Below are positions 12,501 to 24,700 of a DNA stretch of 64,000 nucleotides, in pieces; the first letter of the stretch is position 1; each line of letters opens with the position of its first letter. The notes below the pieces were generated by a model, which saw only the letters and a program-made list of their open reading frames with translations, was not told where the DNA came from and searched no databases. The stretch is from contig NW_002060947.1 of the NCBI RefSeq assembly GCF_000150275.1, positions 6,783,211 through 6,847,210 on the forward strand, read 5' to 3'. Origin of the DNA: Trichoplax adhaerens (taxonomy: Eukaryota; Placozoa; Uniplacotomia; Trichoplacea; Trichoplacidae). Made by a program: the position numbers and the translations under genes.

Positions 12501-15500
12501 CTAGTCTATTGCATTATAGATTCTGTTGTATATACTTGCACTTCAATAAATAGAAAATAATAGATAGCTTAAACGTTTAGATATGTTCGAATCCATCATA
12601 ATACAAAATCCGTGGATATTTAGTGATAAAAGATTGTAGTTCTTAACAAAATAGTGTTCTAAATCGCAATACTGTCTAACCTATTGCAGGCTGTAATGGA
12701 CCGATGCATAACGTATACGGGTGACATTGGAGATTATAACGAAGCACAGGTTGGTTAATTTCGTTTAAAGAGCGGCAATCTTAAATATTATATTAATACA
12801 AAATCCTAGATAACTAAATTTAGAAAGCTATGGATAAATTTTTATAGAGTAATACTCTCACAATGTGCAGTAAAGTGTATTCTAAAAGTTATATTCGCCA
12901 TAGACCTGAATTTAATCACCAGAGATTTGATAAATGATCTCACTCATTTTATCCAATCTGTCTTCAGATTGTTTTCAACTTTAGTTATTTAGAAACCCCA
13001 CCATGCCAAATTAGATATAAAGATCCTGGGAATGATTTTTTGGCAGCTTCGGTATGAATATTTAATAAGCAGTTATGGGATACTTAATTACTAGAGCAAC
13101 GTGTAATTTGTACGTTTAATTGCTATATGGATAGTCTAATTTTATAAATACTGTATTCTTAATATCCTTCTTTGCAGAGCATTCTCTCCTATAATAGAAT
13201 AAAATTAATGAAACACCCGCTCATTTGGGCTTATCGATATCATAAATGGTATTAGCGATGGGGTTAAATCTATCGATATGGCCCTTTCTAGAATTATCTT
13301 CAGGATCTCATCAGCATAAGTTTTCTTTTATTATATTTCTGACTATCTGATAATCCATTAATTTAGGAGATCAATACTGCGATATTTCTATTACGGAGGA
13401 TGTTTTATCAATCTTGTATTGCTGTTGACTATTTGCATACCTGTTGGCTTAAATATAAGTGATTATTACGAGGCTCTACGTAATCAAACTGGAAATAGCG
13501 CTGCCCGAACGGTAGCAGTAACACAAGTATAATATTCGATAGTTAACTAATTTTCGTCAATATTTTTTTTTAGCTCTAATCGTAATAGATGTCGCTAATA
13601 AGATCATGTTAATAATTACAAATCCTTATATTTACAATTTGGTTTATATCCGTACATATTGGATAAAAATGTTATTCGACGATAACCAGTATTCGGAAGC
13701 AGTTTATACAAGAAACATTATCACCTTTTCTGCTGTGATATTTAATACCTTCATCAATTTAATCAAATTACTCCTCAAGGTTAGTGTATAAATATATATT
13801 TGATATACCTATCATATGCGATAGCATTTCATTACAATTTGACCTTAATAGATATTTGAATTACTTCAAATATTGCTATGCGTAATATAATTTACTATGA
13901 TAATAATACAAATGACAATTCTAATCTCATATTCTTTATTTTAGCCGAGAAAAGTTATTGCGCAAATTACAACTTTTATATTAGAAAATGGAATCGAATT
14001 AATAGCCCTATTCTATTGCATTCCATTTCAACGACCAACAACAAATTTTAAAGTGCAGTTAGGAGCACTGATCGTGTTCCTTTCTATTATAAACTTTCTG
14101 GCACGGTTGAAAAGGTAAGATATAGTAGAGAATTCTACTTAAGTTAGGACATTTTTAATCTTCATCATCGATTAATTTATAAGTTTATAAAGAATTGGGG
14201 AATTTAAAGACTTGCGATTACAAAAATTTCAAATTTAAAGTCATTACTAAACATGAAAAGTTATGATTTCTTATTATATTACCTTCTATTAATTGATTTA
14301 CTGTGATATGAATGTACCTTTGTCACAATTCTCTCTTGTGACAAAGGAAACGTAAATTAGCGAAGTAAAGAATCTCTTGTGTAACTATAATAACTTGGGT
14401 TACTTCTCCCAGTAACTCCACTTTCTATGTTAGTGATATGCGAGAACTCAATTTCTTGGTTGAACTCTACAGACAAGTGAAGATATTACACTATTCTTCA
14501 CGATACGAGTCGTGTACCATTCTTGAGCAAATACTGATTCATTCTACAAACACACGCGCTTAAATAGATCTCTACCATGAATTCCAGTGTTAACCAGTGA
14601 GAATTAAGTTAGCGTTATCACTATAATACATTACTAAATATGTACATAGATTTTCTCATCCTTAGATACCTACAAGCTATCATATACGACTTATAGCCTT
14701 ATTTGACCATTCATTAATTAACAGCTACTTATTTGGTAACCGTGCACCGTGACACACACATGACATGTAGTCTTATTTAACTATTCATTTACAGTTACTT
14801 ATTTCCTGACAACCTTCCCAATTTGCTAACGCATACGCTAGGTCCCAGTTGTTCAGGTTATATAAACTGATGATGAGAGAACTTTTAAGGATGACACCCA
14901 CAGGAACAACATCTTTGCGAAACACTGTTACCAACGCACAATATTGGAATTGCATTTTATTCTTGAATTATGAAATATATTATTGCCCATTTTCCATAGC
15001 AATTTACTCTGATTTTTATTAGAAATTTAATTGAAACGCTATTTTATGAGAGAGACAATCTTCGTAAAATTGAGTAGCTTAATAATTTCACTTAATTTAG
15101 AACTATTAAGACCTGAGCTTTTACGGAAAAATTAAATTCGTATGATATTCAGTAGAATTTTTATCCATGTTTAAGTATAGTGAAGCTGATACAGATAAAT
15201 TGAAATCGATTATCCCACTAACTAGTGCGGTGTCTACCTAACGCCGAATTTACCATACCTAATGAACGCTAGTGTACGATATATTAGTACATTACTCGGC
15301 TGATTATAATTAGCAACTTCAACTAGTTGTGTTGGAATTCTTAGATGAGTCTTTAAGTTAATAATATGATATATGCTGACGTTAATCCACTGTGCTTATA
15401 AAATTATTAGTTTTAGTTGCTAATTTCAGTCATTCAATGTTAATCTGCAGTTAAATTCTTCTTTTAAAGAATATATTATATAACTAATCAAATATATGTA

Positions 15501-16735
15501 GTAATAATAAACTATAACCAATCTTATATAAATACAGCTATTTTAGTAGCAACTAAAAGAACTTTATGTTTTTTGATTACGCCAACAGAGCCTTCGGTAT
15601 CGGATTATATTTGACCATGTTTCTCGCCATTATGAAGACAATTATTAGAGCTTCACTGGTTATTATTTTATTCTTAATTGCTTTTGCTACTGTATGCTAT
15701 ATGGTTTTAAGACAACTGGTAAGTAGCGGTAAAATTTCCCTTTATTAGCGTAGCATCTTCTATTAAAATTTATTTTCCCTTACAGCCAGAGTTTAGCGAA
15801 TTAAGGTATGCCTTTATACGTGTTCTAACCATGATGGTTGGAGATATCAGTTACCGCGAAACATTCCAGCATTTATATGATACCAATCAACTACAGTACT
15901 CTGGTTTAGCCTTGATCATTATTCTCCTCTTTGTTATAGTTATCAATATTGCCTTTGCTAATTTATTGGTATACGAACATTAAGCTATTTTCTATTATAT
16001 TTCATTGCCATTTTTTCCATTTTATTATTGTAACAATTTATATTACTGTTGTTAAGGTCGGCTTGGCTGTAGGAGATATAAATGAAGTCAGATCAAATGC
16101 TGATACTAGTTTAATTAAAACGGATCTCTCTTACATTAGCACCTTTAAAACATGCTATATGCCAAAACGCTTGCAAGAATATGCATATCAACCAGCATTT
16201 GTAATACGAAAACATCAGAAGATGAGACTAAGAGAAAAGGTTGATGATATTAATTGTAGCATATATCTTGCTTTTTACTGTGAAAGCTACCACTGCTTAT
16301 ATGACCGTTGACTTTAAACACGGTATATTGCATCACTTTTCTAGCTTTTATGGGAAAGGTTAATTGCAGGCACTACGCTGCATGCTTCTACGAAGGATAC
16401 GGAAGAAAGTTGTACGAATATCAGCATATTTCGAGAGTTAAGGCATCAGCACTTAGAGTAAGTAAAATAGTTTCTTCTACTACAGCTTTAGATACTATAA
16501 AAAATGAGCTATACCTAATGCCACCTATCAAATACATTTAAATATTAATACAAAATTTTATTGTATATGAAACTGTTGCTATAATTGTCTTGTAATTGGA
16601 ATTTTATATTGCGATTACAGCATCAAGGATCTCACAGATAAGTTTATTGACTTTCGATCCGATATCTTCTTACAAATATCTATAATAAGTAACAAGCTGA
16701 AAAATAAGAATTACCAAGATACTTCGAATGTTTGA
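3519..16735 (+). CDS. TRPA1-like cation channel, gene 1 (intact, 25 exons)
   Basis: Predicted tetrameric, calcium-permeable sensory channel of the plasma membrane, TRPA subfamily. Exons: 3519-3803, 7610-7787, 7849-8027, 8214-8339, 8466-8574, 8677-8768, 8881-8928, 9134-9307, 9395-9589, 9688-9771, 9929-10176, 10290-10401, 11797-11966, 12110-12194, 12690-12749, 12968-13051, 13178-13248, 13367-13526, 13603-13779, 13945-14114, 15589-15718, 15786-15968, 16057-16239, 16345-16457, 16621-16735. The sum is 3531 nt, 1176 residues, no internal stop. N-tail 1-95; 16 ankyrin repeats to about residue 666; linker with W668, C701 and K766; S1 about 779-795, S2 859-878, S3 892-907, S4 919-934, S5 958-975; pore core MMVGDISYRE near 996; S6 1019-1040, then VGLAVGDIN. 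Length is typical for TRPA1. Exon 2 is 12 nt longer than in the other copies, through an aat-aat-cgc microrepeat. The exon 19 acceptor (aataag) is weak and is the least certain boundary. The start is the ATG heading the exon conserved in all copies. Confidence 0.9.
3804..7609. other. Intron 1 of gene 1 (3.8 kb)
   Basis: Long first intron between the N-terminal exon and the ankyrin exons. It is about this long in every copy (3.8, 3.2, 3.7 and 2.6 kb) and partly alignable between them. A motif at 6023-6056 (tgatattttcaaaatgaag, then attcgatc-like) recurs in intron 1 of genes 2 and 3. No coding exon was supported. Confidence 0.6.
10451..11072 (+). mobile_element. Solo LTR in gene 1 intron 12, TSD tagac
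   Basis: A 622-bp insert begins TGTTAAGG and ends TTTGTGACA, flanked by perfect 5-bp duplications tagac (10446-10450 and 11073-11077). TATA box tataaaag at 10845-10852 and AATAAA at 10922-10927 give + orientation. The other copies lack it at this position, and their introns resume alignment just after it. Termini and the TGTGCACC motif match the LTR at 561. Confidence 0.85.
14317..14640. repeat. Dispersed repeat in gene 1 intron 20, with 10-bp hairpin
   Basis: Relative to genes 2 and 3, intron 20 of gene 1 carries extra sequence from about 14310 to 15180. Its left end holds a perfect 10-bp inverted repeat, cctttgtcac (14317-14326) and gtgacaaagg (14338-14347), with an 11-nt loop. About 300 bp after this align with 46945-47215 in the spacer before gene 4 (shared order: gcttctcc/acttctcc, gagaa-tcaatttct, tactc-acaa-caa, ttcttcac, acacacacttaaat/acacacgcgcttaaat). 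This is probably a fragment of a mobile element, but its borders and class are unresolved. Confidence 0.4.
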
Positions 16736-17970
16736 GCTACCAATACTTACAAACTTAATCGATATATGTGTCCTTACAAGAAGAGGGTTTCTTTCTTAAT
16801 ATATTCTTAGATTCCATAAGTATAAGTTAATCATCTGTAAGATCTCAAGCTAGTTCTATTTTAGTTTTATCATCAGCCTGCACGTTTAAATGGAATGATT
16901 CAAGCATAATAATAGTCAGTTCCTTAAGATTAATCGAGTATTAGTCCAGGTATACTTCGTCAAAGTCGTTACAACGCTGTTAATAGAGAATACCTGATTC
17001 TAAGGACTTCATTAATTTTTTAATTATAGATACAAATTTACGTGATATGCTACTTTATAGCTAGTCGTCACTACTACAGCTACACCGAGTATTAGACATA
17101 ATTTTTATATTCATGAAGTTGCAGTCGCATTGTATCAGAGCTATAGAAGGGATAACATTATATTATTAGGCTATATTAAATTTACATATCTACTTTATGG
17201 TATGTCTCATGTATTTCATAAGTTACCTTTTGAGTGAATCGATCTAGGTATGCTATTATTTAATCTTTTAAATGTAACCAGGCATTATCGTAAACGATTA
17301 ACTACTTAAGTGGGTAATTACCGGTAGTTAATAATCTATAAATGTATTCTATAACCGTAGATGACATAGAAATCTCATGTCATTTATTATTTTATTAAGG
17401 TAGAAAAGTTAAACGCGTAGATATAAGCTAATTATGTTAAAGTTATCATATGCTTTATTAATAAGCCGATCGAAGAATATCCAATACTTTTAGTTGACTT
17501 TATGTAGCACAATTGGATATACTATAGAGATAATACATTGGATCTTTGTAATAATTGATATCATGATTATTAATTTCCTATATTACATATACTACAGAGC
17601 AATCTGGTATATCAGGTGCATTAATTCTGTAGTGATTTTAGATAATTACAGTCTTAGTATATGTTGAAAGCGTAATAGTTTAAAGATGATATGAAGTAAA
17701 GTATTATGTGACGTAGAAAAGTCGATGTATTTGATAAAGTAATGGTAAATGGTAATTTAGGGCTTAAAACCCAACTATCACATTGCTGTTTCCATAGAAC
17801 TCTAATAAAAATTTGCATAAATGCTTTCTTTATTGCTTATCGTCGTAGTAATTCTAGCCAAGGAGGTATGCCTTGTTATTATGGATAATCAAATCATATT
17901 TAATTCTGCTGATGTTCGTTTTTGTCGACAAGGCAGTTCATTGTTAGATTTGAACTTTTTAAAGCGCTTA
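16736..17970. other. Spacer between genes 1 and 2
   Basis: AT-rich, rich in stops in all frames. I see no gene, RNA gene or clear repeat here. Its right end aligns loosely with the sequence just before the promoter block of gene 4. Confidence 0.5.
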
Positions 17971-18075
17971 ACTGTTTATTCTTCTATATAAAATAAAGAC
18001 GGTTACAATTTCGGCTAACTTCTGCATAAGCAACAAGAGAGAATAAGAAAGAATGATACATTCAAATAAAAGTAA
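17971..18075 (+). promoter_or_regulatory. Conserved TATA and leader block upstream of gene 2
   Basis: TATA box in ttcttctatataaaataaag (TATA at about 17985), followed by a leader-like stretch matching the blocks before genes 1 and 4 (ttctgcataagcaac, then aagaatgatacattcaaata). It lies about 0.8 kb before the ATG at 18773. Probable core promoter, inferred from the TATA box and three-way conservation. Confidence 0.5.
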
Positions 18076-18463
18076 AAAAATTGTATCTCGTAATAAATAA
18101 GTAATAGTCAGACGTTATTCTTTGTAAACAATCCAAGATTAACTGTATAGCTGTTTATGTTACGGAAATTACAGTTTATGATTATTTCACAAGTTAAACC
18201 TGCCATAATCAATAGAATGATACAGAAACATTGAAATCATAGTGCGATTTTGGATGAATAATCACTGATTGCTATAATTTTATCAATTAAATACAAGCTG
18301 TGTTTCTTAATTCTATAGACTATAGTATATCGTACAGTATATTAGTCTCTGAAGGTTTAATTAGGGATACAGCAACTAATTAATATTTTATTCATACAAT
18401 GGCTACGTCGCTTTGTTTTTCGTTACGTCATAATTCATATGTTGAATTAACTCGAAGATCTTT

Positions 18464-18510
18464 TTTCTATGGGTGATGCTATTAAGTAGTATCGGAAAGT
18501 ATGATTTGCG
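18464..18510. promoter_or_regulatory. Conserved pre-start block, gene 2
   Basis: The word ttctatgggtgatgctatta continues into agtagtatcggaaag. Closely related blocks lie at 2756 and 3010 (gene 1), 33847 (gene 3), 49312 (gene 4) and 62148 (gene 5), 200-760 bp before the start codons. It could be an enhancer or part of a 5' exon; the role is unknown. Confidence 0.45.
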
Positions 18511-18772
18511 ATATATCCATTGCGGTCTTATCCATATGTTTACTCTCTTTTCCATCGATAAAAAAATAATTGACAAATAGATTGAAACCTGAAGCAATTA
18601 GACACTGCTAGACCTATTCCGACTAATAAATTAGGAACCTGAAAAAATAGACTCACTTTCAAAATCCAGGATTGATTTGGATGAATTGTAAACTATTCTT
18701 AACTTTATAACGCCCTTAAATTAAAAAATCAAAATTGGCACAATTACACTATAGATAAAGAAAAGATTAATT

Positions 18773-21700
18773 ATGAAGAACAGGTCTAAAATACAAGCCT
18801 TTGATCATAAGAGTGATGACCACCCGAACAGCAATGGCGTCCGATTTAGTGGTAAGTGGAAATTTCTCAGTTGGGGATCAAAGAAAAACATAAATCGCTC
18901 TTCGACGGTCGAAAATGGTATCAACACTATGTTGACTAACGCAAACGAACAGCCGAATAAACCGAAATCAGTAACTGACTGCACAGTTAATAATTCATTA
19001 GTTAGCCTCGGTTTTACTGTAGCGAATACTAAAGCACGGGATTTATATCAGGTTAGAAATGCATTTATCGTGAGTTATTTATTGATTTTAATATTATCGT
19101 AGAGCAAAGATGTATTGATGATAGAAAATTAAGAATAATAACCTATTTGTGCTGTTAATCAAACTATGGCGTAGAAGGATTACTTATCATTTAAATGTAC
19201 CGTAGCTAAGAACGTCATGTTTCAAACGTGAATATTATCCATCATCATAAACTATTCGTTATAATTGTACAGTGTAATGTACTCTTTGAGAGATACCTTT
19301 GACTATATATATGAACGTTCAGTTTGCAAAATGACCGATTTCGCATACGGTCGCGTTCATATACACTGTGATGAAGAGCTACAAATATTATCGTAAAGGA
19401 GTAAAATGTCAATTAATTTTGATCTGACAAGATCTAAACTTTCCTACTATTTCCATTTCCATTTTTTAAAATATGCCTATATCTAGGTCAGAAATAATAT
19501 TTAAATTAAAACATTCTTCAGAGGAGATAATTACCCCAGGGTATGTATAGAGGGAAACGATATTCAAGTAAAACAGTGGATGTAACCGATCAACATGATT
19601 ACAATCAAATCGTATTTCTAAGTTTATTAATTTAATCATTACCGTAATTTATAATGGTTTAATAAAATATAACACAGCCCGAAAAAACTGATTTAGTTAT
19701 TGATCGTGACACTAATCCTACAATTACTTAGCCGGCCACTCAATATTAAAGCTATTCTATCAAATATTAAGATTGACACCCATTGCATTGGTATCCTCAG
19801 TCAGCTTACGTTAGTACTTTGTCATAATAATAGTTACAATTTTCCTATTTTGATAATCCATCTAATTTCTATTAAATCAAAATTAGTAGCTTATAGCTGG
19901 AGTTCAAAAAGAATCACAGCAATATTTTTACGAATAATACTTTAGTACGTAGTAATAAATCCTTCTCTGACTATTTTAATGGCGTAATTCGATATACATT
20001 TCTCCACCTATATTAATACGCTATAGCAAACTAAGAATTGTATTCAGTAATCTCTGGTTTTAAGAAATAGATCATTCTACACTTTCCTTTTCCCCTATCC
20101 CACCTAAGAACTGGCATAATTGATTGCCCTGTCATTACCACAGTTACGGGAAATCGTGACCTTTTAGAGATTTATAAAAGACTTTATTGAAAAGTTAACG
20201 TTGTAAGATTTCCTTTTATGATGAATGCTTAAGCAGAATAAAACGTTATATTAGATTCTCAGTTAAGTACAATAACATTAGACTTATGCAAAGCCACACG
20301 AGTAGGCTTCCACTGATTGATTAAGCTTTAAATGCTCCTTGATATCGTCAGAATGAAGATATTCGATCTCCAGTATTCACACAGTGCTGCTCGATGAAAA
20401 TCTGATTAATGGATATAATTCAGTTTCGTTATAACACCTAGATAGCAGATTAGTAAAAGTTGGTTCATAAATTTTTTCCCTACTGTAAAACCAGTAATGT
20501 ATCGTTAATTAATAAATTTAACTAAAACTTGAATTTATAATTGTTCTTATCGTAGGGCTTACTTTCGATTTATTAACTCTAATCCAAGCTAAAAATAAGT
20601 CAATATTCATGACTCTACTAAACAGATTAAAATATAAAATTAATTATTACGCTATAATTAATGTTATATTCTAATTACTGATACGAAAACATCGATCCAA
20701 TTAGAATATCAATGGAATGAACAGATGGGCTTTGATTATAGTAGCTCTATCCATTTCATTAATTGATTCGTTTTGATCTCCATCATAATATTATAATAGT
20801 TATTTAGAGAGTTTATACGGTCTATGACTCGTATTGTTTTGAAGTAACTGATCTATATTTGCATTAGTCCAAAATAATAGTGTAGTGAAATGAAATGTAT
20901 AGAAACCAAGCTACTAAATTTCTAACAAACTTTGATTTTACTTTCTTTGCACTCTGGTCCATTTAATAAAACTTTGACACCAAATAAAATTGGGGAAACA
21001 ACCAATCAACAATTTATTGAGAAACGTGGGAGAGTCTAATCAAACCACCTTCCAAATACTTAATTCTAGGTATTTATAAATAACGAAATAAAAAAAGCGA
21101 CAGAACTAAAACTGTTAACAAACAAACAACCTAACAAAAAGAAGAACGTTTTAACTTACTACAGTTCGACCCCGAAGGCCTTTAAAATTCAACAAGTTCA
21201 TCAAAAGAATCTTATTTTACTTTCTACTCTAAATTTTCTGATTACACTATCATTTATAGGCTTCGCAAAGTGATAAAATATCTTCTTAAAAATATAACAA
21301 GGACTACAGTTTCTTGTGAATTTCACTTTATTACATAAGTTAGGTTCGCCTATCCTCTACCAAGGACTGTCGGACTATCTCGGGACTATCTAAATTATTA
21401 TAGCAATATTTATGATTACGTAAAGTTCGTTACACAATGATTTATTTTCCTACAAATACAATCAACTTTGCCAATTAAGTCGCAAGATCATATCTAAATT
21501 TTCTTTCGCGCTTCTAAATTAAATTCTCGGAGCGCCAAATGTGATAAAATCCGATCACGAAAATTTCAAAGTAGTAGAAAATTAGAACTTTATTAGATCT
21601 ATGCAAAGACTAGCTACACAGCTCTACTCTAGCCGAATGCAACTACTGAAAGACTTCTAAAAAGAACAACCAAGATAATATAATGCCTCCGGCTTTTATA

Positions 21701-24700
21701 CTCTCCATAGCCTTCACAGCTATAATCAGTAAATCAGCATAGCAGTATTCTACCATATTCTACACATATTCAGCTTATTATTAGTCACAATATTTTATAG
21801 CGAACTATCATTAATTCCATATAGAAATGATTACAGCATTTTTGTAGACATCATTCCTACCAATCAGAGTACAATGAACTAAGCATATCCTAATATATGA
21901 TTTACAATTCTATTTCTACCTCGAACCTTATTAGTAGCTCAAGACCTTACTGTATATAGTCATCTGAACTCTAGCATAGAGTCTATCCTTACAGTCTATA
22001 ATTATGGGCTAGTAAATATATTATAACATAAATATAGAAAAGACACTACCCTACATCATACTAAAGATGGCTAATAGTCTACAATCACAATACTAAGTTA
22101 TTTTACAAATACGAACAGTAAAAGTCTTCCACGAATAGACACTTAATACAATCTTGCACTCTAGCGTACAATTTAAACTACTTTCGTACAATCTTGGGTC
22201 ATAATTCAAGCTATTATGAATTACAAAAGTTATGCATTTGCTATACTAATTTATACTAATTTGCCGAAATTAACAGGCTATCAAAAAAGGCTCACTGGAA
22301 GAAATACGGAATCTAGTTACTCTTAACTATTATCATGATAAAATCAACTCACTCGATAAAGAGAATTTATTCACATTTATGCATTATGCTGCAAGATATA
22401 ATCGATCCGATGTTATTGGTTGCTTGATCGATTTCGGTGCAGGTAATTTGTCATATTCGATGGCATATATTATTGTTACAGAAACAGATTTATCAAAAAC
22501 AGTAAGCTTATTAACCTTTTTATACCTTTAATCTTGTCTGGTTCAACTTTATTACTTTACACAAAAACTGTTGATTATTTAGATGTTAACAGTAAGGGCG
22601 GCAAAGATAGTATTGCGCCTCTCCATGTTGCTGCCCAGCATAATTGTACGGAGGCAGCTCAAAGTCTAATTCGGTTTGGTGCAACAGTTCATGTTAATTC
22701 TAAAACGAAAAATAGTCCTTTGCATTATTGCTGTAAATATGGAAGTGATGGGGTTGCGGAGGTATTACCATATCATAATCTCAAGTACGCTACTTAATTT
22801 AATTGCAGTTACTAGATCACAAATCTGCACAAGGTATTATTTCGCCTATTTAGACTACAGTTGAAATCACTATTGAAGCAATATATAACTCTTCTTATAC
22901 TGTTTTATATACATTTAAATTAATCCAATCGAAATTCGTATCTCAACCAGATTATTTTAAGAGAAACTGAAAGACTGAATATTACTGAAAAGATTATTAA
23001 CCATCCTGATAACGAGTCTTACTATCCTATCCATTTTGCAGCTTTATATAATAATAAAGCGATGATTAATATTTTAGTAAGCCTAACTTTGATTCAGTAA
23101 ATGATTGAATTTAAAATACAGCCAGTATTATCTCAAAATTATTAGCCATCCCTAAATATCCCGATTTTTCATATACTATTCGTCATGCAGCTAAAATATG
23201 GAGCAAGTATAATAAAAAAGAACGTTAACGGTCGATTACCCTCTCATTTTGCTGCTGAACACAAGGACACAGCTATTTTGGAGGATCTTCTACAATGCGG
23301 TACATTGAATTTATTCATACGTGTTATGAAAATACTCTACTAATCATCTGCTGTAAATTAATTATTAAGTACGGAATTGACCTTTCAAACTATTCATTTG
23401 CAGCTAAAGTTAAAGGACTCAAAGACTATGTAGCAATATCTAATAATGAGGGAGGTACGGCTCTTCATATAGCAGCCGATGTCGGTTCCGTTGTTGTAAG
23501 TATACAAATATATAGTATACTTTTGCTTATTGACGCTTGAAACGATGTAGATATACTGCAATATAAATTAAATCTAACTAAAATCACTGTATTATTGAAA
23601 TAATATCCACTTAATCGATTAGGCAGCGGAAGCTTGCTTAAAGTACGGTGCGGAAATTGAAGCTCAAACTGTAAATTGAATCAACTTTACGTAATTTTTT
23701 TTATGACTCTAGTTAAATATTTTTGATTATCTTATATTGTACATAATATCACATAGCTAATTAGCGAATAGAATTAATTTGCATGGCAAAATTTTAATTG
23801 CAATGATAAATAACGTCAAGGTAAAAAATTTTTGACAATATTACATAGCATACATTGCTGTAAGATAGTATCATACAGTTAATTGCGCATGGAATTGACT
23901 AATAAGGCAAAATTCTGATTTCAGTAATAACATCTAGTCAAAAATTTTTAATTATCTCATATTACATACACCTCCATAAAATAGTACGTTATGATATGGC
24001 TAATGAACGCATGGAATTTATCAATAAGGCACAATTTTGATTACAGTGATGATATCTCGTCATAATTGTTTTGATTATTTTGAATTATATATATATATAA
24101 CATATGTACAGTATATGCATCTTCATAAGACTGTATCATTTGGTTCATTAGCGCATAAAATTTATTTATAAGGCAAAATTTTAATTGCAGCAATGACATA
24201 CTGTAGATTTAATAATTACCTGATTGCGTATTTTATACTAGTATGAACTATTAACACCGCTGCACGTTGCGGCCAAAAATGGTAACTGCGAATTTGCCGG
24301 GTATCTCATGAAGAAAGGTGCTAAAGTTAACTCAAAAGACAACGAAGAAAGAACTTGCTTACACTATGCAGCTTTGAGTAATAATATTTCTTTAACTGAA
24401 CTTATGATTCAACAGGTACATTAGTTAATAAAAATTTTTCAGATAGTGCCAAATTCTTATGCAATCGTTATTAATTCTCGTCCATTTTATCCCTATACCT
24501 AGGGAGCAGACATCGAAGCTCGTGATATCAGAGGCCATACACCTTTACATTTAGCTGTTAACAAAGGATGTACACCAGTTATTAAGAAATTAGTTGAATT
24601 AGGCGCCGATATTACGGCTACAGACTCTGATGGTCGACATTGTGTCCATTACATAGCTGAGCAAACTGATTCTAGTACCATACAAGCAGTCTTAGAAGTA

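Noticed and set aside
13249-13260. Premature TAG after exon 17 as evidence that the genes end there
   Set aside because: A GT donor (gtatta) precedes the stop and joins in frame, through a split Trp codon, to the S1 exon in all four copies.
21160-21185. tRNA-like T-loop word (gttcgacccc)
   Set aside because: No A box or cloverleaf can be formed with the upstream 80 bases.
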